Shown: positions 35,235-46,400 of the stretch, one piece after another | How the letters are laid out: each line of letters starts with the position of its first letter | How positions within the stretch are numbered: position 1 is the stretch's first letter | Assembly (NCBI GenBank): GCA_018389105.1 | Contig: JACATO010000307.1 | Coordinates: forward strand, 2,922,001 to 2,986,000 | Direction of reading: 5' to 3' | DNA length: 64,000 nucleotides | Source of the DNA: Nautilus pompilius | Taxonomy: Eukaryota; Mollusca; Cephalopoda; Nautilida; Nautilidae | Notes under the pieces: generated by a model | Database searches by the model: none | What the model was told of the DNA's origin: nothing | The model's input: the letters and a program-made list of their open reading frames with translations, nothing else | Position numbers and translations under genes: made by a program

Positions 35235-35300
35235 TAAGCTTGAACGGCGAGGGGCGGTTAGACCGCTACGGCCGAGAGCTCGGTTTCGAACCCCCTGTCG
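35235..35300 (+). repeat. Possible tRNA-derived SINE head
   Basis: GGGGCGGTTAGACCGCTACG is followed by CTCGGTTTCGAACCCCCT, which contains a strong B box-like GGTTTCGAACCCC. The A box is poorer. I treat it as a SINE fragment. Confidence 0.3.
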
Positions 35301-36097
35301 ACTCGGTTCGGCGTACTTCACACGAATGTACTGTCTTCATCGCCAGCTGGCTATGGGTTTCCTCAGAGCTTTCCGGTGTCAGCCCTCCCTCTCCCCGCCC
35401 TGCCAATGTTCCTGATAAACACTGTGTAAAACAAAAAAAAAGGGGAGGTCTAAGCGTACTCCGCTTGCGTTAAAGGGCAATGACCCTGGTTTTGGTTCAA
35501 AAGAAACAACTTGGAAATATTATGAAATTTTGATTCAGGATTATTACAGACTGATGGCATTTGGACCTTTGTAACTTTCCAGATAATTCTCGCCGAAAAC
35601 CTGCTATGTAAGGCGGACCGATACAGTAATTGGGAAATTAATAAAATGATTTTAAGAGCCGACGTTGTCGCTTCGTAGTTCCTAATCCTACACGGTGGCG
35701 AGGTTTTTGTAGCTGGGAGAGCAAACTAGCGAAAAGAACAAAATGTTCACAGAATGGCGACGTGCCCCAAAGTCTTATCAGTATCCTAAGATGATGAAAC
35801 GGACGAAGGGGAGTTAGCTCAGGAGAGGGGACTGGCCGAGACTTTGCGCACAAAGTTGTGGCACCGACTCCTAGCTGATCATCCAAACGTTGTCTAATCG
35901 TGACGACTCGTCTCGATGCCACGCGCTAGTAGCAAGTGATCTTGCCCACCGACAAGTCCAGCTTCAACTTCGCACTTTAAAGGCTTTATCCATCTCATCA
36001 GATGAGAACACTTCGGTATCGAGCGCCTTACGGAGCCAAAATACCGTATAATCAGAAGAACGTTTGCGTCGGTGTCATTACCAAGTAAAGAATAATT

Positions 36098-36216
36098 GTC
36101 TCTCTCTCTCTCTCTTCTCCATCATCATCATCATCTTCTTCTCTCTCTCTCTCCATCTCTCTCTCTCTCTCCATCATCATCATCATCTTCTTCTTTCTCT
36201 CTCTCTCTCTCTCTCG
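36098..36216. repeat. Compound CT / ATC / TTC repeat
   Basis: A (CT)n run, then CCATCATCATCATCATCTTCTT, then (CT)n, is repeated as a block about 60 bp later. It is a duplication of a composite microsatellite unit. Confidence 0.9.
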
Positions 36217-37372
36217 ACTGTAGCCTCAGTGAATCACATTCAACCATCAGTAAGCGTGGCCCTTGCTGTGTTAAAAGACGCAGGGTTTCGATGACTTGAT
36301 TAACGGAATACATTCCTAGGGGTATTTTAGAAGTGCGGGAAGATAAATATATCTCATATATTTCCTATTAGCGACAAAGCTACAAGAAGGGCGCAGTCGT
36401 CACGCTTAAGGGTTCTCTCGCCTCTTGAAAGAATATGGACTGCGTCGTGTATCTAAAAGAGGGTGTGCGTGGGTCTTCTAAACGTTCAGCAGACGGTGCC
36501 TCGGCGCTGCGCGAAGAACGGCAGGCAGCGATTCCTTCGAAACAGCTAATTTTTTCCATTACTCCACATCCCGCAGAACCTATTTCAGTCTTGTACAAAT
36601 TTAAAGGCCGGTTGCGAGTGAAAGCGAAATGTGAAGTTTGTTTGTCGTCCCCCTTCCGCCAGTTAACGAGACGCAGATCTAGTTACTCAATTATCTTCCT
36701 CGTTATTGCGGCTGACAACAACCTCCCCCCCCCTCTTTTTTTTTCTAGCCGAAGAATCAGCCGGCAAACAAAGCCTGACCACAGGGGTCCGGGTGTAGCA
36801 TTTTCCGGCACCGACTACGTGTCGCTTCTTTAAAAGACGCGTCGGCCAGCGCACCAAACTATCCGAGGCACCGTTCGCGGTCTAAACTTCTGCGGATGTC
36901 TGTTGTCAGACATATCTGCCGATTACATTCGGTCAACACGGAACCTTGTTGACCTGCTGTCGTCGCTAGCCGAGCCGATCACAGATATCGGTACCGAGTT
37001 GGCCCTGGAAAATCGTGAGAGCAACAGATTTCCCACTATTCCGGCTCAGAGCATCCATCATTGGAGAAGCTTCTTTGTGATGCAGTTTGTGCATATTAAA
37101 AAAAAAAAAAAAAAAGGATTTTCTGCGGCCACTACTTGAGAAACCGCAGAACTCAGGAAATAAGTAAACTCGATTTACTGCGAGCCGGAAGACTGTCCGG
37201 TGATGTAACTCATCCTATCTTTGGGCTTTCGGTTAATTCAAGGAAACCTGAAACTTCGATACCCCTTGCACACGTATGAGCGGCCTTTTAGCTCTTCTTT
37301 CAAAAGATGTGAAAAGGGGCTGGTTATTACCCGACAATGCGTCGCATTTGTGCATGGTAATGTGCAACACCT

Positions 37373-37460
37373 GCACTCACGTCACAGTTGTGCAAGAGGT
37401 TCTGCTGTGATCATTTCCCTCTCACATCAAAGCGACAGGTGTCCGTATCCGTAGCATCAT
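37373..37460 (+). repeat. Dispersed repeat, copy 1
   Basis: It shares the words TCACAGTTGTGCAAGA, CTCACATCAAA, AGCGAC and GTATCCGTA, in the same order, with 45600-45720. The copies are diverged and differ in spacing. The family is unknown. Confidence 0.5.
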
Positions 37461-37771
37461 CTGTTCTATGTAAGGATATTTAAACAGTTATTTCTTATGG
37501 GCATTTAAGCTCTTATTAGTAACTATACCGTTAAATATTATAAATAAATGTAATCGATATACGCAAAAACCTCGTGAACTTTATTGTTCTTCTGATTGCT
37601 AGTATAATTATCATCGTGAAATCGAAGTGTTCCGAATCTTGGATGACCTGAAACGTGTTTCAGTGCCGTAGAAATTAAATTTAACTTGATTGACCACATT
37701 CTCCATGTAATACATCACAAAGATGGTATTACGGGTGATAATCTGGATATATGGTTTCTTCTTATCGAAGC

Positions 37772-37781
37772 CAATAATAAT

Positions 37782-37818
<37 letters not shown>
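37772..37818. repeat. (TAA)n microsatellite
   Basis: About 15 AAT/TAA units with one interruption. Confidence 0.95.
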
Positions 37819-38865
37819 CAGCGTAAGTTACTCTAAATTGTAGGTAGTGGTTAAGCTAAGAGAGAGACAAAATATGTCAGGCTGTTGTTACTGCTGTTCC
37901 GTTTCGGTCCTAAGAGATATATTTCGGGTTTTCCATGTGTCAGAAAGTTGCAGGCGGATTTTAAATATTTCAACTTTCCTTCTTACATAATAATTCTGGA
38001 AAGGAGATACAACCGCAAAACAAAGTTCTTTTTAAAACATCTAGCCGTATTAAATACAGCTTCATTTGCACAAGTTCAGATTAGAAAATACGAAAGATTT
38101 TTTCAAAAATAAATAAATAATATATAGGAGAAGTGGTGCGCATGACAGATGCGCTCCAGCCAGAGAAATTTTGGAACCCTTCAACATTCTTAGTTTTCTA
38201 ATAATAACAGCGAGGCAGCCAAGACCTCTCAGAGATCGCATCTGACGGATATGATATGTTGATGTCTAGGTCGATTTTTTTTTTCGCCCCCTCAAGGATG
38301 TTTTTATAAATTAGCCCAAAGTGCGGAAGCAATAACAGCCGGCTGGAAAACAAACCGCTCCCTTGTACCCCGCGACCTGTCGGAACTTTTCGGCGCGTGG
38401 AGTTGGATGAATGTCAGTATCTGGCGAGAGCGGCAAGGCTCTGCCAATCGCTATTCCAAAATAAATCAATGTATTGATGAAGTATAAGTAAGAAAACGGT
38501 TAAATTAAAAATAGATGATGCTCACAAACACAGACGCACACAAACTCATGTAGAGTATTGAAAATACAGAAACACAACAAACAGGATGTACACAAGTAAT
38601 GAGTAATTGCAACTGAGAGACACATATAATACGTACACAATGTATTCTCACAGAAAATAAACAAAAACGAAAAAAATACTCTGTACAGTGCATTTATGTA
38701 TATGTTAAGCCTTTGCTTCATATGTAGCGACCCCCCCAACTGGTTCCATGCTCTAATAGAGTTCAAAACATCGTGAGTTTATCCATTTTCACAATTCATC
38801 CAAAGTACTTGTTTGCTGTCCGACTTTCTCAGTAGCCATATGATCGCATACAACCTCAGTGATGT

Positions 38866-39096
38866 TCAGAAATCGGGACTTTGTGCAGGCCAGAGCTTCT
38901 TTGTGAGTGCTTCGTCAGCCTGTTTAGATTCCAGATAGTTTTTCATCGCAGTGGCCGTATACTTTGGATCATTTTCGTGCTGGGAGATGAATCCCCGCCC
39001 GTTGAGATGTCTGTCTGAGGTAATATCAGGATGGATGAAAACCTGTCTGTACCTTTTGGCTGATACGCACGCAGCACATCGATTCACCCACATCAT
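38866..39096 (-). pseudogene. Tc1-type transposase fragment
   Basis: The minus-strand open segment contains HPDITSDRHLNGRGFI, then QHENDPKYTATAMKNYLESK and WPAQSPDF. This is the second and third catalytic part of a Tc1-type transposase. The consensus of this family has an Asp (DNDPKHTA) where Glu stands here. The N-terminal DNA-binding part is absent, and further upstream the sense is broken by stops. I could not find element ends. It is a dead fragment. Confidence 0.75.
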
Positions 39097-41170
39097 GTTT
39101 TATTCCATTTGTTGTCCACTGACCGTTATACCTCTTCACTGCCCCCCCCTCTGTGACAGCCTTCTTCCAGATTCGATTTTCTCACTGTTCCATTTCAGCA
39201 GCCTATTTCACCCTCGCTCTTTGGTTTCCCTTCCTCAGAAAATGTTTTCGGGCAGCTCTACAAAACCCATTGAGACCGCCTAACGCCGATGTGCATCGTT
39301 ACTGTTCTTGAAGAAGCCTAAACACCCAGCTGGGTCATTTGGTTCGTAGTCTATCACGGAAAGAACCCCACCCTGAGGTACTTCGCGTCGCTTTAGGAGA
39401 GCCTGGCCGGTCTTCTTCCACTGCACGCGTTGTTAACAGCGCCATTTTAGCGAATTCTCTTCAGGTCTTGCATACAACTTCTCCTGAAACATGAAGTCGG
39501 GCTGTAATCTGCCCTATGGACCAGCATTCACTAGCTAACGCTTGTCACGTGTATTTCCTTCGCGGAAAGTAAAGTATTTACCACACACCCGTCGCATCAA
39601 TGATCTTACTGCCTATAATTAATAGTTTTTCAGCAGAGATGAAACTTTCCGTTTAGTTGCATAACATCAGCACGTGACCGTATTATGGAGCATTTATACA
39701 CGTGATGCGACTCTATCACGTGTTATTAGCATTTTATACCTACTTTTTTCTCTATTTTCGGTTTCGATCCTATGTGAAGGGTAAGAATACTTTTCACAAA
39801 AAATAGGTATTGCTTCGGGAGGGGGAAAGGGTCTATTTCTTGTAGCTTTATGACCTGAGTAATAGTAGGTCTCGAACGACAAGCGTCCATTAAAAAATTG
39901 CTTTGAAGATACAGCTGACCCTGGCAGCGACGCTTCAGATGCATCTCCAACTGGTCACCCCCCCCTAATAATCAAAGCTAATGGTCTCGGCCAAAGACCA
40001 GCTGAAGAGAGAGGGAACTTTACATTATTTACCGACGAGAAGACTACAACGGTCTCTGGATCTCTGCAGTTATGCAGGAAAAGGAAGCCAGAAACACGAC
40101 AGAAAGATGACACCTACTGAAATACGGTGTTTCCTTGTCGCACTCCCAGCGTCAGATATTCAAATTTCTGGTCTTTACTACATCGTCAATTTTTAAAATT
40201 TAAAAAAAAAATCTTACCCTTTGTTCATTGGCATAGAAATCATGAGATAGTGAAAGTTATCAAGCAGAAGCTGTCTGGCTCATTCTCAAAATAAAATTAA
40301 TGTTTTTCTTAAAAGTATTGGTAGTTTTTCTGCCTACTATAAGAAAAAATGAGATGAGGAAAACTTATTGAAGGTTCTGAGATGATGAATTCCAATTTCA
40401 GTTTCCTCCACTCTCTGTGTGTTCGCGGAGATTCTGATTAATTGATCTACGCCCCACCACCGGGCAATCAGCACAAAGATGCCTCTCGCATCACTGACCA
40501 GATTCGATTCCTCTTATTCTTCTGTTTGTCACTTAAACCCAGCCTTTAATTCGCGATAAAGAGAGAAAACAGAAAGACGGAGCGGAAACCGATATCGGTA
40601 ACTGAGGCCGGTCACGGAAGAAGTCGGCGTGCCAGCGATTCTAAAGGAGACATCGCGATCTATCAATTATTAAGAGCTGGCTCGGCTAGAATAATGGCGG
40701 GGAACGGATCGGGTTGCGCAACTTGTCACTGGAATAGAAAAGCGAAAGCGACTTTATCGGTTTCCTTCTCTTTGTTGTTGTTGTTGTTTTCTTCCTTATT
40801 ATTCCTTTTCCTAAACTTGACTTCTTGTCTAAGTACATGGAAATATTCGAAATTGTAAACCTTCGCCTTCGACGTCATCGGAGAGAAACCGGGGCCGAGA
40901 TAAGGAAGAGCTGAAAGGGGGGGGGGGTAATCAAGTTACGTGAAAGTCCGTTTTTAGATTTCTGGATGAATTATTTACGAGTCTCTGCAGATCGAGGTTC
41001 CAAGAGAGGAAACCAGGGCGAGAGAGATGGAGAGCGTAGTAGTGCCGCGACATCCGATAGAAAGCGTCTTCGTCTTGTGTCAGTCAGGTAGGCGTGGCAC
41101 TTCCGACTTTAGGGAGCTCTTCACTTTCACAGGTGGCAGGAAAACTCACGGGACCGGCCGGCGAAGAAGG
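39097..41170. other. Intergenic, no gene seen
   Basis: Moderate CpG, short overlapping open frames, a (TTG)n run near 40780 and a poly-G run near 40920. No gene recognised. Confidence 0.5.
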
Positions 41171-41179
41171 AGAGGAAAT

Positions 41180-41257
41180 CACACCAGGGCGGTGCCCAAA
41201 TCCCAAGCCGTATCTTATCAGTCCAGTACTCTATCCACCGGACTATGGCACCGCCTA
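41180..41257 (-). repeat. tRNA-derived SINE head
   Basis: On the minus strand: GGCGGTGCCATAGTCCGGTG, then GATAGAGTACTGGACTGA, then GGCTTGGGATTTGGGC. The A box (TAGTCCGGTGG) is good and the B box is degenerate. It differs from the heads at 17150 and 56990, which suggests several SINE subfamilies. Confidence 0.5.
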
Positions 41258-41555
41258 AATGATTATCGAGTAACCAGTGATCACGTACTAAGACACGGCT
41301 CTATACTTCTTGTCATGTAATAAATTCACGTACACCTAAAATCTGAAAATATGGTGACAGTGATATAATATCCATCGAATGACCCTACTATATTTTTTAT
41401 ATATTTTCAATAGACTGATTGATTATAAAGATCGATTTTTGTCATTAATTATTCTCGAATGTTACAAAGCAAACGGGTTCGAGTCATTAGTCCCTACTTC
41501 ATCAAAGTTAATCTAATTAATCTTCCTATTGCTAATAATTAAAAATCAGTCGCCT

Positions 41556-41558
<3 letters not shown>

Positions 41559-41609
<51 letters not shown>
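41559..41609. repeat. (TAA)n microsatellite
   Basis: About 17 uninterrupted AAT units. Confidence 0.95.
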
Positions 41610-41921
41610 TCCTAAAATGTGTTATAAAGTCCGTTTATGAATATACTATTTTAATTAGTGCAAAACTGCCTAAAATCGTAGCTGCAATATATACAAAACC
41701 AAAATTAATGCGTGAAAATGTCCAAAGGATTTACGAAAACCGTAACATGGATATTGAAAGCAGAATTATTGTAAAATGACAAAACTTAACTCGCATTAAT
41801 CTGCGCTTAGAGGATCAAAGTTTTAATAATAATTGATACAGATCCACAATTTTGCTTTACTGACCAGCTGTTTTTTTTTTTTAACTTGAAAACTGCCGGG
41901 TTCATTGAGAGATATTACGTG

Positions 41922-41931
41922 TAAACACACG

Positions 41932-41964
<33 letters not shown>

Positions 41965-41987
41965 CACACACACACACACACACACAC
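41922..41987. repeat. (AC)n microsatellite
   Basis: About 65 bp of AC with ACGC at the left edge and one CCAC slip. Confidence 0.95.
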
Positions 41988-42393
41988 GGTGTGTGATTGA
42001 TTTCATTAGAGATGACTCGCGTGAACTCCGCTAGCTTCTGTTCTTACGCTACAATTGGACGTCACGTTCCCTGCAATTCTGAAAGAAAATCTCTTCAATT
42101 AGAAAGATTCAGTTTATTAAAGGGAACCAAGAGCCAAAGTCAGGACAAGCGAATGTGCAGAAGTAATTTCTTTAATAAATATTTTGAAAATTAGCATAAA
42201 AAAATAAAACCAGTTGCTTTACTAAAAGTTAGAAGAGCTGTGTAAGGACGTACTCTCAGACGGAACGTACGGATGACATTTATAATTTGATGTAATGTGA
42301 CGGTGATGATGGGATTACTAAGATTTCCTGTTATCTAGTTGAAGGCACAAAAATGATACGTGGAATCTATTAAACAAATATTTTGCAAGTATC

Positions 42394-42395
<2 letters not shown>

Positions 42396-42455
<60 letters not shown>
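42396..42455. repeat. (AC)n microsatellite, perfect
   Basis: About 30 uninterrupted AC units, some 410 bp from the previous AC array. Confidence 0.95.
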
Positions 42456-42458
<3 letters not shown>

Positions 42459-44678
42459 CAAAAATATATTAATTTTATGCTGAAAGCCAAAACTTTAATT
42501 CCAGGATAAACCTAATAATAATGTTGAAGTGATGCTTGTTAAAGTTAGAGGTGAAATTAATTAAAATTTAATGCTAAAACTACCTCCACGCACCGTTGGC
42601 GCTAGTTCTGGAATCAAACGGAAACAGCTACTCGAGGAAGATATTCATTTAATCGGAGTCTTTATCTGATAGTCCAACGTTGGAATGAAATCTTGCTAAT
42701 GCTTACAAGTATTTTTAAGAAAACCAATTAAACCATCGAAGTAACTTCCTTCCTGTCTGGCGAGTATGAGTCAAGCAGTGTGATCACGTGGTTGAGGGGG
42801 AAGGATGATATTAAATTAATTCAAAGAAACCACTAGAACTGGAAGAACGTTGTGGTTAGATTTTTTTTCTTTAAATTTATAATTTACAAGAACCGGGGCA
42901 GGTTTGGAGGAATACAGAGACTTAGGGAAAGAACGATCTTAGTCAATGTGAGCATTTATGTGTGGAATCCTACTTCCCAGTTCGTGTGTTTGAGATCACA
43001 GGGAGATCTAACCAAAGCGGTTATTCCTTAAAATGATAGAACTGGTTTGTTTTCCTTTTATAATCTCGACATTTCTTTTTGTTATTTCGGGTTTCAAAAC
43101 TGGAATGGGACGTGATTCAAAACCCGTAGAGACCATAGTAAACTCGGCTTCATTGGACTCTTCTCCAGCCTCGGTGTGGCGAGTACTCTGAATGGTCCGG
43201 CTAGCAGAGCTTGTCAACGTACAACGGTTAATTCGTTGAGAATGCGTCAGACGGTTGGCCTGGCGAGCTCTTTTTAATCGGAGAACCTTTCCGGCGAAAT
43301 CAGCGCCGAACCCCCTTTTTCTAATAAATTTGCCATAAAGCTTCATTACTTATGGGCGAATCGCGTGACCAAAGCATACACGGCCAAAGGGATTTAAAAG
43401 AGGGTTAGTTGCGTGAAGTAGGTGATGTCCCATTTTTAAAAGGAGAAGGGGCGCTACAGAGCTAAAAATGCTTAACTTCTTTACTTCATCTTCCAAAGCA
43501 GAAAATAGCAACACACTTAAAACAGTCCTGTCACTTTCAAAGGGAAACCACCTGGCAATAAAACACATGGCCTGCAGCTAGCAGTACATTCCACCAGTTT
43601 CAACAAGATCCGTAACCACAGAACGGCAATAATAATAAATACAAGTTAAGGAAAGACTATATATGTGTGTGTATGTGTATATGTATATCTTGTGAGTGAA
43701 AACATCAGTCTTCCCCTGTTTCCTGCATATTTACGTCAGGTGCGTGGATATCATTTCAAGATGGGCGTGGTGGACATATCGAGTGTTTTCACTGCTCCGA
43801 CGCCACGAGAAACGGGACTCAGGTGGGCGGGTAGGGAAATACCCGAGATACACGTGTGTTACCCGATCATCACAAATGTAATGCACGCACTATTATCTGA
43901 AATCACTTACTCTTCTTAAATTAATGGCCAAAAAAAGAGAGAAAAAGATGTGTGGGACCCCTATTCTGTTATCCTTTTCCAAACGACCGTCTACTTGTCC
44001 TCTTGTGCACTTGCGTATCCTTGTGTCCCCTTTTTCACTAGACTCCCTGTCTTCAGCGCATTCAAATTACGCTTCTTAACCCTTTCCGGTCAACAGTTTG
44101 TCAAGTTTTCGTGATGATGTATGACTCTTCTAAATTGCTTCATAAAAACGCAAGGGGCTTTCAGTAAATCGCAGTCTATTATCAAATTTGACTTGTATAA
44201 TTTCGTTTTGTATCATCGCCTTATTTCTCGAGCTAAACTAGTTTAATTAATTTTAAAATCCCTTAAAAGTTACTGCCCCCCCCAATTGACCCCACAATAG
44301 CTGGTCATTTCTGGGGTGAAAGCTTTCTTTTCAGTAGGTTCACAGTCGGAAAGTTTGAAGATTAACTCGGTTATTTTAATAACCAATCCTTCTTTCGGTC
44401 GTTTATTTCCCTATTTGTTCTAATAGCACAGAGCTGTAGATCAATGCACACTAATTAAAATTCTTCGTTGTAGTTAGCCAAGAAAACTGAATGCATAAAA
44501 GAAGGTAGTTTGGCACCAGTGCCCGGCAATTGTGGACTTGCAGCTCGGACAAAGCCGACATCATCGCGATCTATCGCCCGTGATAATCTCTGTTCCACCT
44601 CCCCTGATTTACACTCAGTTGTACCGTAGATAAGAGCAAAGATCGGCTACCGAAAACCTGTTCCGAGCCTTGATGCAT

Positions 44679-44682
<4 letters not shown>

Positions 44683-44726
<44 letters not shown>
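44683..44726. repeat. (GA)n microsatellite
   Basis: About 21 perfect AG units. Confidence 0.95.
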
Positions 44727-45117
44727 ATCCTCATCACAGTTTAGTTTTACAGTATCTGCGGGCTCCGTGCTGTACAGGTGTGCAGATCTTTTTTAGGAAA
44801 AGAGGTACACATTTCTGGAACTGCATGCGGCGTCTACTCGAATATCTTTTACAGAGAAACCCCAAAATAAAATTCGACATTTTTCTATAAATTTCCCATT
44901 AATTTTTTCCAGCAACATGAGGAGATCACGAGTGGGAAAATCAGTCAGTTTTTATGTGACGTCCTTTGTAATACGGGCTCAGAAGCCCCAATTCGTTGGT
45001 TATTGCTGTTGCGGTTTTTATAATCTTGGAGGACGATCAAAACAACAAGACCAGTGCGATTAATTTGTGTCTGATTTTTTTTTTTTTAACCTCTCCGGAA
45101 AAACCCTTCTCGATGGA

Positions 45118-45125
45118 TATAAAAG
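45118..45125 (+). promoter_or_regulatory. Candidate TATA box
   Basis: TATAAAAG, followed about 45 bases later by an ATG opening MEIAEAAFQIRLRYFFDCS before a stop. A plausible core promoter by sequence only; no exon chain supports it. Confidence 0.2.
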
Positions 45126-45599
45126 GTAGTGGGCGCAATCGATAGAACACCGGAAATTAACCTAATGGAGATCGCCGAAGCCGCTTTCCAGATAAGATTG
45201 AGATATTTCTTTGACTGCTCATAGTGAATACCTCCAACAACAACAACAAAAAAAAACGGGACCGATAAAATGGTTTCTTTTCTACTCTACTTGTTTAACG
45301 ATAGAAGATTATTCACCCCGAGTAAATATGCAAAACTGAGAACCAAAAACCAGTAAACCGGCTAAGTAGTTAAAATAAAAACGGAGTCTTTTAAATGCTC
45401 ACATAATTCACCCAAGAACTACTGTTAAATAGCTATCCCAAGAACATTAATTTTAAACAATCCATTTCCTTAATGTTAAACTTTCCATACATCTCAGATA
45501 TCCATAGATATCTTCTGCCATAGAGACTGTAAACATTTTCGTGTACATGCTGTGTAGCCTTACATACTGCGTCATATCTGTGTGAAGTTCGGTTTCGCA

Positions 45600-45720
45600 T
45601 CACAGTTGTGCAAGACGAGGCAAAATTTGTAGCGTTTCTGACGTCACTCGTACATTTTCTACCCTCACATCAAAAGAGCTCAAAGCCACAAGAAAGCGAC
45701 CTCCGAAGTATCCGTATGAA
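45600..45720 (+). repeat. Dispersed repeat, copy 2
   Basis: Second copy of the diverged repeat at 37373-37460, with the same ordered words and a longer middle. Confidence 0.5.
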
Positions 45721-46327
45721 AGTCGTTAATTATCGTATGCATTTAAGAATTTTTAACTAGTAATTTACAACTAAAACTGATTTTTCGTTTAACTGAGCTA
45801 CATCACAAATTGAGAGATATCCAGGTGAGTTCTCCAGAATAAAGATCTCCTAAGTTTGTCGTCATTGTTGTGGGAAAAGAAATGTCCAGAAGTGTCCACG
45901 TGAACACCGCTGGGGAATAGTCAGGGCCCACATTCTACGCAAAGAGCAGTCATTAATCGTTCACCAAAATAAATATGACTCACTGAATAATTCTAGAACA
46001 GGGTTTGCCAGTTACCTATGAAAACACCCCTATATTAATATCCATATCACGGATGGTATGTCATCAGGTTGGTTATAGAGTAGCGGTGAAGTCTTTTCTT
46101 GTTCAATCATCGTAAAAAAAAACAACATAAATTGATTTTTTTTTTTTTCCTGGATAAATTCGGTTCGTATTAAATTCCCCATGAACTCCTCCCCGTGTCC
46201 GACATCTGTTGTCGGCAGTCGGTGTCTAATGCCTCGGAGTAGGCTCGTGGCTGGACCCTTCTGCAGTAAAGAACACAGCGCACGCGGGTTTGGTGAACGT
46301 GACTGAGAGACTGCGACAACGAGAGAG

Positions 46328-46394
46328 ATGGCGAGAACCACCGACAGCATTGATCTCCTGGGCGCGAACGAGCCGAAGCACGCGGAAACGATAA
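46328..46394 (+). CDS. Candidate first coding exon of unknown gene
   Basis: The frame opens MARTTDSIDLLGANEPKHAE and ends at a consensus donor GTAAGT (46395) in phase 1. The start context GAGAGATGG is acceptable, and the 150 bases upstream are rich in CpG, as at an invertebrate promoter. If real, the gene runs rightward with its next exon beyond a long intron. I could not find that exon and do not recognise the peptide. A minus-strand frame of 131 codons overlaps it and is the likely alternative by chance. Confidence 0.35.
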
Positions 46395-46400
46395 GTAAGT

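Larger units (their letters stand above)
26265..36090. other. Long stretch without a recognised gene
   Basis: Mixed composition with moderate CpG. Listed items inside are an (AC)n array at 32836, an unassigned open segment at 30643-30819, a weak ATG-plus-donor site at 29505 and a possible SINE at 35235. The remaining open frames are short, overlap one another and have no recognisable motif. Confidence 0.5.
36217..38860. other. Intergenic, no gene recognised
   Basis: It contains a 132-codon plus-strand frame at 36435-36833 with no recognisable motif and a competing minus-strand frame. It also has a poly-A run near 37100, a dispersed-repeat copy at 37373-37460 and a (TAA)n array at 37772. Confidence 0.5.
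42456..46160. other. Intergenic, no gene recognised
   Basis: It contains a (GA)n array at 44683, a TATA box candidate at 45118 and a dispersed-repeat copy at 45600. The 112-codon minus frame at 43008-43346 is unassigned. Confidence 0.5.

Noticed and set aside
36435..36833. 132-codon plus-strand frame
   Set aside because: No motif, an overlapping minus-strand frame, and composition like neighbouring non-coding DNA; kept only as a note.
42396..42455. CRISPR-like or satellite array
   Set aside because: Simple dinucleotide repeat without spacers; the genome is eukaryotic.
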